A stretch of 12,914 bases of DNA from VFMC01 sp031404435 (GTDB lineage: Bacteria > Actinomycetota > Acidimicrobiia > Acidimicrobiales > Ilumatobacteraceae): contig JANNHO010000315.1 of NCBI GenBank assembly GCA_031404435.1, positions 1-12,914 on the forward strand, written 5' to 3'. The translations under genes were made by a program, and so were the position numbers. Below are positions 6,647 through 12,914 of this stretch, piece by piece. How positions within the stretch are numbered: position 1 is the stretch's first letter; every line of letters starts with the position of its first letter. The notes under the pieces are model-generated. The model saw nothing but the letters and a program-made list of their open reading frames with translations. It made no database searches and was not told the DNA's origin.

Positions 6647-6651
6647 ACGCT
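6646..6651 (+). promoter_or_regulatory. Candidate -10 box for the ProA-like gene
   Basis: TACGCT (TANNNT class) ends 8 bases before the ATG at 6660. It shares five bases with the opposite-strand box TAGCGT. The whole gap between the two divergent genes is 13 bp, so both promoters must overlap coding sequence. Confidence 0.42.
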
Positions 6652-6652
6652 A
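6647..6652 (-). promoter_or_regulatory. Candidate -10 box for the maleylpyruvate isomerase family gene
   Basis: On the minus strand TAGCGT directly precedes the ATG at 6646 and lies 6 bases before the second in-frame ATG at 6640. The latter distance fits a leaderless start, which would shorten the protein by two residues. Confidence 0.42.
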
Positions 6653-6659
6653 CGAGGCC

Positions 6660-8111
6660 ATGACTGTTGCTGTGCTCCGACAACTCGTACCCGGCCAGCT
6701 CGTTCCCTTCGGCGGCAATCGCGTCGCAACCGTGCCGGACGGGCTTGCGGCCGCGTTCGTCGACGGCGACCGGCTCGTGGTGGTGCACGACACCGGCGAC
6801 CTGCTGCACATTCCGCGAGCCGAGCACGAACGGGTGCACCACGCCGTCGGCGCCGCAAGCGCCGCGTTCACGGAGCTCGCATCGGCCACCACCGACGATC
6901 AGGTGACAGCGTTCTTCGCCGCGTTCGCAGAACGCCTCGACGACGACCACGCGTCCACGGCGATTGCGATGGCCAACCGCGCTGACGTCGCCAGTGCCGC
7001 GGCTCGAGGCAGGTCGACCACGCGACTCGAGCTGACCGAGGCAATGCGCGCGTCGATGATCGACGGCTTGCGCGCGTGGCAGCATGCCTCCACCCGACGT
7101 GATCAGCGACTCGAGGTTGTGGACCACGGGACCTGGTCGGTCGAGACCCGGCGGGCGCCCCTCGGTGTCGTGGGTTTCGTGTTCGAAGGGCGCCCGAACG
7201 TCTTTGCCGATGCCACCGGCGTGCTCCGTTCGGGAAACACGGTCGTGTTCCGCATCGGGAGCGATGCCCTCGGTACGGCGCGGGCAATCATGAAGCTCGC
7301 GGTGGGCCCGGCGTTAGCCACCGCCGGGCTTCCGGCAGGGGCCGTACAACTGGTCGACTCGCCATCGCATGCGGCCGGGTGGGCGCTGTTCGCCGATGCG
7401 CGCGTCGGCCTGGCGGTGGCCCGTGGCTCGGGCACGGCAGTCGCTCAGCTCGGTGCGGTCGCCCGCCAGCACGGTGTGCCGGTCAGCCTGCACGGCACCG
7501 GGGGTGCGTGGTTGATGGTGGCCTCCGGGGCCGATCCGGAATCGGTGCGCCTCGCAATCGTCAACTCGCTCGATCGCAAGGTGTGCAACACGATGAACGT
7601 CTGCTGCGTACTGCGTGGTGATGCCTCCGTGATGGTTCCAGTCGTCGTGGCCGCGGTCACCGAGGCGGCCGATCGACGGTCGGCCGCGCCGGTGTTCCAC
7701 TTCACCGCTTCGGCACAACCGTTCTCGCCGGTCCCCGGTGTACCGGTTGCGTTCGACGAACTGGGCGTCGAGTGGGAGTGGGAGACCGCTCCCGAAGTCA
7801 GCATCGCAGTGGTCGATTCGCTCGGGGAGGCGGCAGCACTGTTCAACAGCGAGAGCCCCCGGTTCGCGGCATCACTGGTCGGGGGCGATCAGGCTGAGCA
7901 GGAGCGTTTCTATCACCTCGTCGATTCACCCTTTGTGGGTAACGGTTTCACCCGTTGGGTCGACGGACAGTTTGCGTTCGACCAACCAGAGCTCGGTCTG
8001 TCCAACTGGCAGGCAGGAAGGTTGTTCGCCCGCGGCGGTGTGCTCTCGGGTGATTCGGTGTTCACCATTCGTACCCGGGCAACAGTTGCCGATCACTCGA
8101 TGCACCGCTGA
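6660..8111 (+). CDS. ProA-like (gamma-glutamyl phosphate reductase family) aldehyde dehydrogenase, divergent
   Basis: The protein has 483 residues against about 415-420 for ordinary ProA. The ProA-type core is clear from about residue 82: RRAPLGVVGFVFEGRPNVFA (164-183), SGNTVVFRIGSDAL (191-204), the catalytic cysteine C309 in NSLDRKVCNTMN, and ELGLSNWQAGRLFARGG (444-460) near the end. ProA reduces gamma-glutamyl phosphate to glutamate-5-semialdehyde with NADPH in proline synthesis. Several ProA signatures are altered. The IPRGG stretch reads VARGSG (253-258), the conserved CH before the cysteine becomes GGAWLM (281-286), and the SGHT-like site reads NSESPRF (396-402). About 65-80 extra residues precede the core. 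It may therefore be a paralogue acting on another acyl phosphate, acyl-CoA or aldehyde. No proB is nearby. The ATG at 6660 was chosen; the frame open to 6612 would run into the divergent gene. Confidence 0.72.
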   Translation: MTVAVLRQLVPGQLVPFGGNRVATVPDGLAAAFVDGDRLVVVHDTGDLLHIPRAEHERVHHAVGAASAAFTELASATTDDQVTAFFAAFAERLDDDHASTAIAMANRADVASAAARGRSTTRLELTEAMRASMIDGLRAWQHASTRRDQRLEVVDHGTWSVETRRAPLGVVGFVFEGRPNVFADATGVLRSGNTVVFRIGSDALGTARAIMKLAVGPALATAGLPAGAVQLVDSPSHAAGWALFADARVGLAVARGSGTAVAQLGAVARQHGVPVSLHGTGGAWLMVASGADPESVRLAIVNSLDRKVCNTMNVCCVLRGDASVMVPVVVAAVTEAADRRSAAPVFHFTASAQPFSPVPGVPVAFDELGVEWEWETAPEVSIAVVDSLGEAAALFNSESPRFAASLVGGDQAEQERFYHLVDSPFVGNGFTRWVDGQFAFDQPELGLSNWQAGRLFARGGVLSGDSVFTIRTRATVADHSMHR

Positions 8112-8141
8112 GATTGGCGGCCACAGCTCGATCGTACGGCA

Positions 8142-8160
8142 CCGTAGCCGAGGGCTACGG
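8142..8160. other. Inverted repeat (hairpin) between the ProA-like and M1 peptidase genes
   Basis: CCGTAGCC (8142-8149) and GGCTACGG (8153-8160) form a perfect 8-bp stem with a 3-base loop. There is no T-run after it, so it is not a canonical intrinsic terminator. A second GGCTAC at 8173-8178 could pair with the same left arm. It may be a U-less terminator or an operator. Confidence 0.5.
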
Positions 8161-8175
8161 CGTCGACGCGATGGC

Positions 8176-8181
8176 TACCGT
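8176..8181 (+). promoter_or_regulatory. Candidate -10 box for a leaderless M1 peptidase transcript
   Basis: TACCGT ends 6 bases before the GTG at 8188, the start codon chosen independently because it yields a lipoprotein signal peptide. It overlaps the second GGCTAC copy (8173-8178) that could pair with the upstream hairpin arm. Confidence 0.45.
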
Positions 8182-8187
8182 AGGGGC

Positions 8188-9768
8188 GTGAGACGTGTGC
8201 GGATGACCATGATGGTTGCGGCGGCGATGGTGGTCGCCGCGTGTACCTCGGGAGCAGCGGCCGACGTCGTCGCCGTTCGTTCCGACACAGCGCCCACCGC
8301 CGACGCAGCTCCGCCGGCCACGGCTCCGCCAACCACCCCTGCGTCGCCGGCCACCCCAGCCACGGAGCCCGATCCGATCGGTTCCACGACGACAGCACCG
8401 CCCGATGCTGGGCCCGGCACCGGGCCCGACGACACCGGGCCGGACACGGCGAGCGGGGAGGACGGACTCGGCGATGTCCTGTTCCCCGACCTCGGCAATC
8501 CCGGCGTCGACGTGGTGAACTACGCCCTCGACCTTGCCTACGAACCGGACAACGATCTGGTCGAGGGGACCGTCGCGCTGACGATCGATGTCACCGATAC
8601 ACGATCGAACTTCACGCTCGATTCGGTGGGACCTGAGGTGTCGGCCGTCACCGTCGACGGCCAATTGGCCCCCTTCGACCATGACGGACCCGAGCTGCGC
8701 ATCAGTCCGGATGGCGGTGTCGCGGAGGGCACCCGGATCGATGTGCTCGTGGAGTACTCAGTTATCACCGGACGCGCCGAGTCGGTGTCGGGATTGGTGA
8801 GCGGGTGGTTACCCACGCCCGGGGGCTCGGTGGTGTTCAACGAACCGGACGGGGCGCGCACGTGGCTGCCGAGCAACGACCACCCGAGCGACAAGGCGAC
8901 GTGGACGATCTCGCTCACCGTGCCGACAGGAACGACCGCTGTCGCCAACGGTGCGCTCCAGAGCAGCGTCGATTCGGCGGAGGGGTCGACGTGGGTGTGG
9001 CGCGAGGACGATCCGATGCCCACCTATCTCGTGTTGTTGGTGACCGGAGACTACGAGTTGATCACCGGTGCCGGGCCGAACGGCGTGCCGTTGCTCAGCG
9101 CGGTGCTGCGTTCCGACCGACAGCTCATGCAGCCGTTCATCGACACGATCGGCCCGCAGATCGACTTCTTCGACGACCTGTTCGGCCCGTACCCGCTGGA
9201 TCGCTACGGAATGATCTTCACTGATACCGACGGCGGGTACGCAATGGAGACCCAGGGGCGGTCGATGTTCAGCCGGGACGATTTCGTCGACGGCGACCTC
9301 GGGTACGTACAACATCTGTTCCTGTCTCACGAACTTGCCCACCAGTGGTTCGGCGACGCCGTGTCTCCGGCAACGTGGAGCGATATCTGGCTCAACGAGA
9401 GCTTCGCCACGTACGGTGAATGGATGTGGCTCGACCATGCCGGAGTCAGCGCAATCGACGACGAGGCGGCCACGGCGCTGACGATCCGCTCCGAGGAGCC
9501 TGGGAACGCAACGGCCACACCCGATGTCGACGAGATGTTCGGTTTCAACTCCTACTCCGGCGGCGCTGTGGTGCTCCACGCTTTGCGGACAACGATCGGC
9601 GACGATCTGTTCTTCGAGCTCCTCCGCCGCTGGGTTGCGGAGAACACGGGCGAATCGAAGACGACCGCCGATTTCACCTCGTTGGCCGAAGAGGTCAGCG
9701 GCACCGATCTCGACGCGTTCTTCGATGACTGGCTGTTCGCCGAGCAACTGCCCGCCGGCTTCCCCTGA
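8188..9768 (+). CDS. M1-family zinc metallopeptidase, predicted lipoprotein, short form
   Basis: The protein has 526 residues. Residues 1-19 form a lipoprotein signal: Arg-rich start, hydrophobic stretch and lipobox VVAAC with C19 as the lipidated cysteine. Residues of about 20-95 are a Pro/Thr/Ala-rich linker. The M1 N-terminal beta domain runs from about 97, followed by the thermolysin-like catalytic domain. The zinc site is H381-E-L-A-H385 with the third ligand E404 (NESFA), exactly the HExxH-x18-E spacing. The exopeptidase motif is the GAMEN variant GGYAMETQ with E354, and Y456 (FNSYSGGA) is the likely transition-state tyrosine. The protein ends right after the catalytic domain, without the large C-terminal helical domain of PepN/ERAP. 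It probably trims peptides outside the cytoplasmic membrane. The GTG at 8188 is needed for the charged signal-peptide start. The longer frame from 7738 overlaps the upstream gene and is spurious. Confidence 0.88.
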   Translation: MRRVRMTMMVAAAMVVAACTSGAAADVVAVRSDTAPTADAAPPATAPPTTPASPATPATEPDPIGSTTTAPPDAGPGTGPDDTGPDTASGEDGLGDVLFPDLGNPGVDVVNYALDLAYEPDNDLVEGTVALTIDVTDTRSNFTLDSVGPEVSAVTVDGQLAPFDHDGPELRISPDGGVAEGTRIDVLVEYSVITGRAESVSGLVSGWLPTPGGSVVFNEPDGARTWLPSNDHPSDKATWTISLTVPTGTTAVANGALQSSVDSAEGSTWVWREDDPMPTYLVLLVTGDYELITGAGPNGVPLLSAVLRSDRQLMQPFIDTIGPQIDFFDDLFGPYPLDRYGMIFTDTDGGYAMETQGRSMFSRDDFVDGDLGYVQHLFLSHELAHQWFGDAVSPATWSDIWLNESFATYGEWMWLDHAGVSAIDDEAATALTIRSEEPGNATATPDVDEMFGFNSYSGGAVVLHALRTTIGDDLFFELLRRWVAENTGESKTTADFTSLAEEVSGTDLDAFFDDWLFAEQLPAGFP

Positions 9769-9779
9769 CCTCGCGCGGG

Positions 9780-11168
9780 TCAGTGGCCGATTACTCGGTT
9801 GATGATGGCGGTGCGCCAGCGCTCGGGGCGTCCGTGCTTGCGTTCGTAGGCGTCCGCCCCGATCGGTAGGCGCACCATTGCATTGATCCCCAGCCAGCGC
9901 AGCGGCTCGGGTTCCCACGCCCGCGAGCGATGGTTGACCCAGGCCAGGGTGGTGAGGTCGCTATCGGAGCCGGTGATCAGATCGCACAGGGTGCGGCCGG
10001 CGAGATTGGTGGTCGCCACCCCATCGCCAACGTACCCACCGGCCCATCCCATGCCGGTGGTGCGATCGAGGCCGACCGAGCAGTACCAGTCGCGCGGCGC
10101 ACCAATCGGACCGCCCCACCGATGGGTGATTGCGACGCCGGCGAGTTGCGGGAACAGCTCGACCAGGGTGGCGTGGATGGCATCGTGCACCCGACCGTTG
10201 CGGTCATACGCCGGCTTGACGCTGGATGCGAAGTGGTATGGCGCGCCCCGGCCCCCGAATGCGATCCGGTCGTCGGCGGTTCGCTGGCCGTAGATGACCA
10301 GCCTGCGGCCATCGCTGAACGTCTCGCGTCGCGCCCAGCCGACCTCCTCCCAGAACGACGATGGCAACACGTCGGTGGCTATCATCAGGCTGTAGATCGG
10401 TGCGACCACTCGACGGGCCCCCGGCAACATCGGCGTGAAACCCTCGGTCGCCCGCACGACATACTCGGCGCGCACGGATCCGCCGGCGGTACTGATCCGA
10501 TGCGGTTCGATCGCCGTGACCCGCGACTGCTCGAACAGCGACACGCCACGCGACTCGACCACGGTGGCAAGCCCGCGGACCAGGCGAGCCGGATGGATGG
10601 CGGCGCAGTGCGGGGTGTAGATGCCGCCGATCACGTCCGATGCACCGACCACGGCGCGGGCTTCGTCGGCGTCGAGCCAGCGCAGATCGATGTCGCCGAA
10701 GCCGAATCCGCGGTGTTCGGCAACCTGGGCCTGCAGGCGGCCGATGTGCGCCGGGTTGCGCGCCGCGCGAAACGTGCCGCCCTTGGCGAAGTGGCAGTTG
10801 ATTCCTTCAGCCGCGGCGACGGAACCCACCTCGTCGACGGTGTCGTTCATCGCCTGTTGGAGCCGTGTGGCCCCATCCCGCCCATGTGTTGCGGCCGTCG
10901 CGGCGAAGCCCATCGGGAGCAGCGCCGAGCACCAGCCGCCATTGCGACCGCTTGCCCCGAACCCGGCGAACTCGCTTTCCACGATGGCGATGCGGATGCC
11001 GGGGTCGCGCCGACTGAGGTAGTACGCGGTCCACAAACCCGTGTAGCCCGCCCCGATGATGGCGACGTCGACGTCGAGGTCGGCCCCAAGCGCCGGACGA
11101 GGGATGAGCGTGTCGTCGGCGGGCAGCGTGTCGTGCCAGAGCGAGAGTTGCCGTGGGTTCATGGTCAC
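9780..11168 (-). CDS. DAO-family FAD-dependent oxidoreductase (amine / amino acid oxidase-like)
   Basis: The protein has 462 residues. The Rossmann FAD motif is DVAIIGAGYTGLWTAYYLSR (34-53) with the ribose-binding acidic residue E64, followed by FGASGRNGGWC (70-80), the usual second FAD contact of the DAO/PuuB-type group. The C-terminal FAD segment reads GMGWAGGYVGDGVATTNLAGRTLCDL. Relatives include gamma-glutamylputrescine oxidase, sarcosine/glycine oxidases and other secondary-amine oxidases giving an aldehyde or keto acid, ammonia or amine, and H2O2. The substrate cannot be read directly. Two starts compete: the GTG at 11168 and the ATG six bases later at 11162. Neither has a good Shine-Dalgarno. 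The gene lies 19 bp after panC on the same strand and is probably co-transcribed. It converges with the M1 peptidase gene (11-bp gap). Confidence 0.83.
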   Translation of the reverse strand: MTMNPRQLSLWHDTLPADDTLIPRPALGADLDVDVAIIGAGYTGLWTAYYLSRRDPGIRIAIVESEFAGFGASGRNGGWCSALLPMGFAATAATHGRDGATRLQQAMNDTVDEVGSVAAAEGINCHFAKGGTFRAARNPAHIGRLQAQVAEHRGFGFGDIDLRWLDADEARAVVGASDVIGGIYTPHCAAIHPARLVRGLATVVESRGVSLFEQSRVTAIEPHRISTAGGSVRAEYVVRATEGFTPMLPGARRVVAPIYSLMIATDVLPSSFWEEVGWARRETFSDGRRLVIYGQRTADDRIAFGGRGAPYHFASSVKPAYDRNGRVHDAIHATLVELFPQLAGVAITHRWGGPIGAPRDWYCSVGLDRTTGMGWAGGYVGDGVATTNLAGRTLCDLITGSDSDLTTLAWVNHRSRAWEPEPLRWLGINAMVRLPIGADAYERKHGRPERWRTAIINRVIGH

Positions 11169-11187
11169 CGGACAGTACCGGAAACGC

Positions 11188-12042
11188 CTATGGCAACGGG
11201 GCGTTGTCGATCAGGCGGACATCACTGAACCAGGCTGCAACGATGATCAGCGAACCGGTGGCGCCAACATCGATCGCGTGAAACGTCGTCGGGTCGACCA
11301 CGCTGATGTACTCCACTCGGGCCAGTGGTTCGGCCTCGATCGGCTGGCGGACAGCGGCGATGACTGAATCGGCATCACGCCTGGCGTGCACTCCCGCCTG
11401 CAGACCGCGCCAGATGCTTGCCGCAGCGCTGCGCTCGCTCGCCGAGAGCCGCCCGTTGCGACTGCTCATCGCCAGCCCATCGGGCTCGCGCACGGTGGGC
11501 AGTGCGACGATGTTGACACCCAGGTCGAGATCGAGGTTCATCCGCTGGATGATGGCGAGTTGTTGCGCGTCTTTCTGCCCGAAGACGGCTACGTCGGGCC
11601 GCACGGCGGCGAACAACTTGGTGACCACCGTCGTCACCCCCCGAAAGTGGCCGGGTCGATGGGCTCCCTCGAACCCGGCGGCGAGCAATCCCGGTTCAAC
11701 ATGGGTCTCGAAGCCGGTCGGGTACATTGCCACCGCAGTCGGTGCGTAGACCGCGGCAACGCCTGCGGTTGCGCACGCCGCACGGTCGGTGTCGATCGGT
11801 CGCGGGTACCCGGTGAAGTCCGCGGGAACGTTGAACTGCAAGGGGTTGACGAAGACCGAGACCACCACCTCGTCGGCCTGCCGGCGAGCCTCGTCGATGA
11901 GCGCGAAGTGCCCGCGGTGCAACGCTCCCATCGTGGGGACCAGGGCGACCGTGTGCCCGCGCCGGCGTTGACCTTCCGACCATGTGCGCACCGCAGCCGG
12001 GGAATCGAAGAGCTCCATCGCGGCGACGAACCTATCCATCAT
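11188..12042 (-). CDS. panC: Pantoate--beta-alanine ligase (pantothenate synthetase)
   Basis: The protein has 284 residues, the standard PanC length. It condenses (R)-pantoate and beta-alanine with ATP to pantothenate, a coenzyme A precursor, in the cytoplasm. Signatures run in order: VPTMGALHRGH (the ATP HxGH-type site), VFVNPLQF, YPRPIDTD, RPGHFRGVTTVVTKLF, VFGQKDAQQLAIIQRM (with the KD loop) and REPDGLAMSSRN (the KMSKS-like loop). All are intact. Start choice is open: ATG at 12042 or 12039, or the ATG at 12018, where many PanC proteins begin (MELFDSPAAVRTW). None has a clear Shine-Dalgarno. A TAGGTT hexamer lies 10 bases before 12018, which favours the shorter form slightly. The gene is first in a likely two-gene operon with the FAD oxidoreductase and divergent from bkdA. 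Confidence 0.95.
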   Translation of the reverse strand: MMDRFVAAMELFDSPAAVRTWSEGQRRRGHTVALVPTMGALHRGHFALIDEARRQADEVVVSVFVNPLQFNVPADFTGYPRPIDTDRAACATAGVAAVYAPTAVAMYPTGFETHVEPGLLAAGFEGAHRPGHFRGVTTVVTKLFAAVRPDVAVFGQKDAQQLAIIQRMNLDLDLGVNIVALPTVREPDGLAMSSRNGRLSASERSAAASIWRGLQAGVHARRDADSVIAAVRQPIEAEPLARVEYISVVDPTTFHAIDVGATGSLIIVAAWFSDVRLIDNAPLP

Positions 12043-12115
12043 CAGGCCGGCGCGAGAACTCGTCCGCCGGAGGTGGTAGCAATTGCACCAGCAGAGCGAA
12101 GAGGAGGTGATGCCT
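12043..12115. promoter_or_regulatory. Divergent intergenic region between panC and bkdA
   Basis: This 73-bp gap must hold the start signals of two divergent genes. It contains the palindrome GCAATTGC (12079-12086), the only AT-containing patch in the gap and a possible operator core. At its right end it carries the bkdA ribosome binding site. I could not place a convincing -10 for either gene. Confidence 0.35.
12103..12107 (+). promoter_or_regulatory. Ribosome binding site of bkdA
   Basis: GGAGG within GAAGAGGAGGTG is the strongest Shine-Dalgarno in the window. It is 8 bases from the GTG at 12116 but only 2 from the ATG at 12110, so it favours the GTG as start. Both are in the same frame. 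Confidence 0.7.
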
Positions 12116-12914
12116 GTGCATGAGGGGTTGCGTTTCGTAGTGCCGGAGCCCTCGGCTCGGCCGGGTCAGGACCCGAACTTTGCCCACCTCGATATCCCCG
12201 CGGCAGGATCGGTCCGTCGCCCGGACCACGATGTCGATCCGGCCGAAATCCGCGACCTCGCCTACACGTTGATCCGGGTACTCGACGACGACGCCTGTGC
12301 GACCGGACCGTGGGCACCAGACATCGGTCCCGACCAACTCCGCGCCGGGCTGCGAGCGATGATGTTGACCCGCGCCTACGACGACCGGATGCAGCGTGCC
12401 CAGCGCCAGGGCAAGACCTCGTTCTACATGCGCTGCACCGGCGAGGAAGCGTTCGCTGTCGGGCACGCGCTCGAGCTGGGGCCAGGCGACATGTTCTTCC
12501 CCACCTATCGCCAGCAAGGGTGGTTGATCGCCCGGCAATGGCCGCTGGTCGACATGATGTGCCAGGTGTTCTCCAACGAACGCGACCGGCTGCATGGCCG
12601 ACAGATGCCGATCATGTACTCAGTTCGCGAGGCCGGGTTCTTCTCCATCTCCGGCAACCTCGGCACACAGTTCATCCAAAGCTGTCGGGTGGGCGATGGC
12701 CTCTGCGATCAAGGGCGATACGAGCATCGCCTCGGGGGTGGTGGGGGAGGGCACCACGGCAGAGGCCGACTTCCACTACGCGCTGACCTTTGCCAATACG
12801 TATCAGGCCCCGGTGATCTTGAACGTCGTCAACAACCAGTGGGCGATCTCGACGTTTCAAGGGATTGCCGGTGGGGCCAGCGCCACCTTCGCGTCGCGCG
12901 GCGTGGGCTACGGG
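12116..12914 (+). pseudogene. bkdA: Branched-chain 2-oxoacid dehydrogenase E1-alpha subunit, frameshifted, 3' end outside window
   Basis: E1-alpha binds thiamine diphosphate and decarboxylates the 2-oxoacids from Val, Leu and Ile. The first 188 codons (frame 2) match BkdA1-type proteins closely, from LRFVVPEPSARPGQDPNF through FFPTYRQQGWLIARQ, SNERDRLHGRQMPIMYSV and GFFSISGNLGTQFIQ. After the CAA at 12677-12679 the homology jumps to frame 3, where VGWAMASAIKGDTSIASG continues. The ThDP motif reads GEG (12744-12752) and ends at NN (12831-12836), followed by QWAISTFQGIAGG. One extra A in the AAA at 12678-12680 explains the break. Frame 2 stays open to the window edge but encodes nonsense. It is either a real mutation or a sequencing/assembly indel. 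The conserved halves suggest a recent event or an error. The start is GTG at 12116, with ATG 12110 as an alternative. The E1-beta and E2 genes would be expected downstream. Confidence 0.85.

Noticed and set aside
5159..6985. 608-residue open frame on the plus strand
   Set aside because: It runs antisense through the MBL hydrolase and the maleylpyruvate isomerase family gene, both of which have full active-site motifs on the minus strand. Its translation is Arg/His/Gly-rich without recognisable domains, as expected of a shadow frame in GC-rich DNA.
7738..8187. Upstream extension of the M1 peptidase reading frame
   Set aside because: It lies within the ProA-like gene in another frame, and the signal peptide with lipobox begins only at the GTG at 8188.
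8809..9918. 369-residue open frame on the minus strand
   Set aside because: It is antisense to the zinc-binding region of the M1 peptidase and crosses the convergent gene boundary. It shows no motif.
11166..11190. TACTGT hexamer before the FAD oxidoreductase start as another leaderless box
   Set aside because: The spacing is 3 bases to the GTG at 11168 or 9 to the ATG at 11162, outside the 6-8 seen elsewhere, and the gene is probably in an operon behind panC.
9930..11228. 432-residue open frame on the plus strand
   Set aside because: It is antisense to the FAD oxidoreductase, whose FAD motifs are unambiguous on the minus strand, and has no domain of its own.
12670..12690. Programmed +1 frameshift in bkdA
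   Set aside because: No slippery codon, stop codon at the shift or stimulatory structure is visible, and E1-alpha genes are not known to be recoded. A mutation or sequencing indel explains it more simply.
12310..12786. 158-residue plus-strand open frame inside bkdA
   Set aside because: It lies in frame 1, while the real protein is in frames 2 and 3; the translation is Arg-rich and unrelated to any family I know.

Overview
The window is GC-rich DNA, densely packed with genes on both strands, and reads as an actinobacterial chromosome. The supporting signs are many GTG starts, a mycothiol-type maleylpyruvate isomerase family protein, an NSAR/OSBS enzyme paired with a COG3375-type GNAT, and TANNNT boxes placed as for leaderless transcripts. 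An Acidimicrobiia (Ilumatobacter-like) source is my best guess. It rests on protein flavour only; there is no rRNA or other marker. I saw no mobile element, CRISPR array, tRNA or rRNA.

Layout. (1) 1-2032, plus strand: the 3' end of an acyl-CoA carboxylase carboxyltransferase subunit, an enolase-superfamily NSAR/OSBS enzyme, and a GNAT coupled to it by a GTGA overlap. (2) 2008-3048, minus strand: an isopenicillin-N-synthase-like Fe(II)/2-oxoglutarate oxygenase. Its tail overlaps the GNAT end, and its head lies 26 bp from a divergent gene. (3) 3075-5146, plus strand: a HemL-like class III PLP enzyme coupled by another GTGA overlap to a TauE/SafE membrane protein. (4) 5180-6646, minus strand: an MBL-fold hydrolase behind a maleylpyruvate isomerase family protein. 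(5) 6660-9768, plus strand: a divergent ProA-like aldehyde dehydrogenase, then a short M1-family metallopeptidase lipoprotein. (6) 9780-12042, minus strand: panC followed by a DAO-family FAD oxidoreductase. (7) 12116 to the end, plus strand: bkdA, the E1-alpha subunit of branched-chain 2-oxoacid dehydrogenase, interrupted by a one-base frameshift.

How the genes may work together. The theme is amino-acid and acyl-CoA metabolism: carboxyltransferase, branched-chain 2-oxoacid dehydrogenase, an N-acylamino acid racemase with its acyltransferase, a PLP enzyme, a 2OG oxygenase and an amine/amino-acid oxidase. The NSAR-GNAT pair fits the known route that converts D-amino acids through N-succinyl intermediates, although no desuccinylase is present here. 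The panC-oxidase pair suggests a link to beta-alanine supply. TauE and the persulfide-dioxygenase-like MBL protein could form a sulfur unit. All of these links are inference.

The strongest sequence-level observations are the frameshift in bkdA and the recurrence of a TANNNT hexamer 6-8 bases before the start codons of several genes. At 6646-6652 two such hexamers on opposite strands share the same bases between divergent genes only 13 bp apart.
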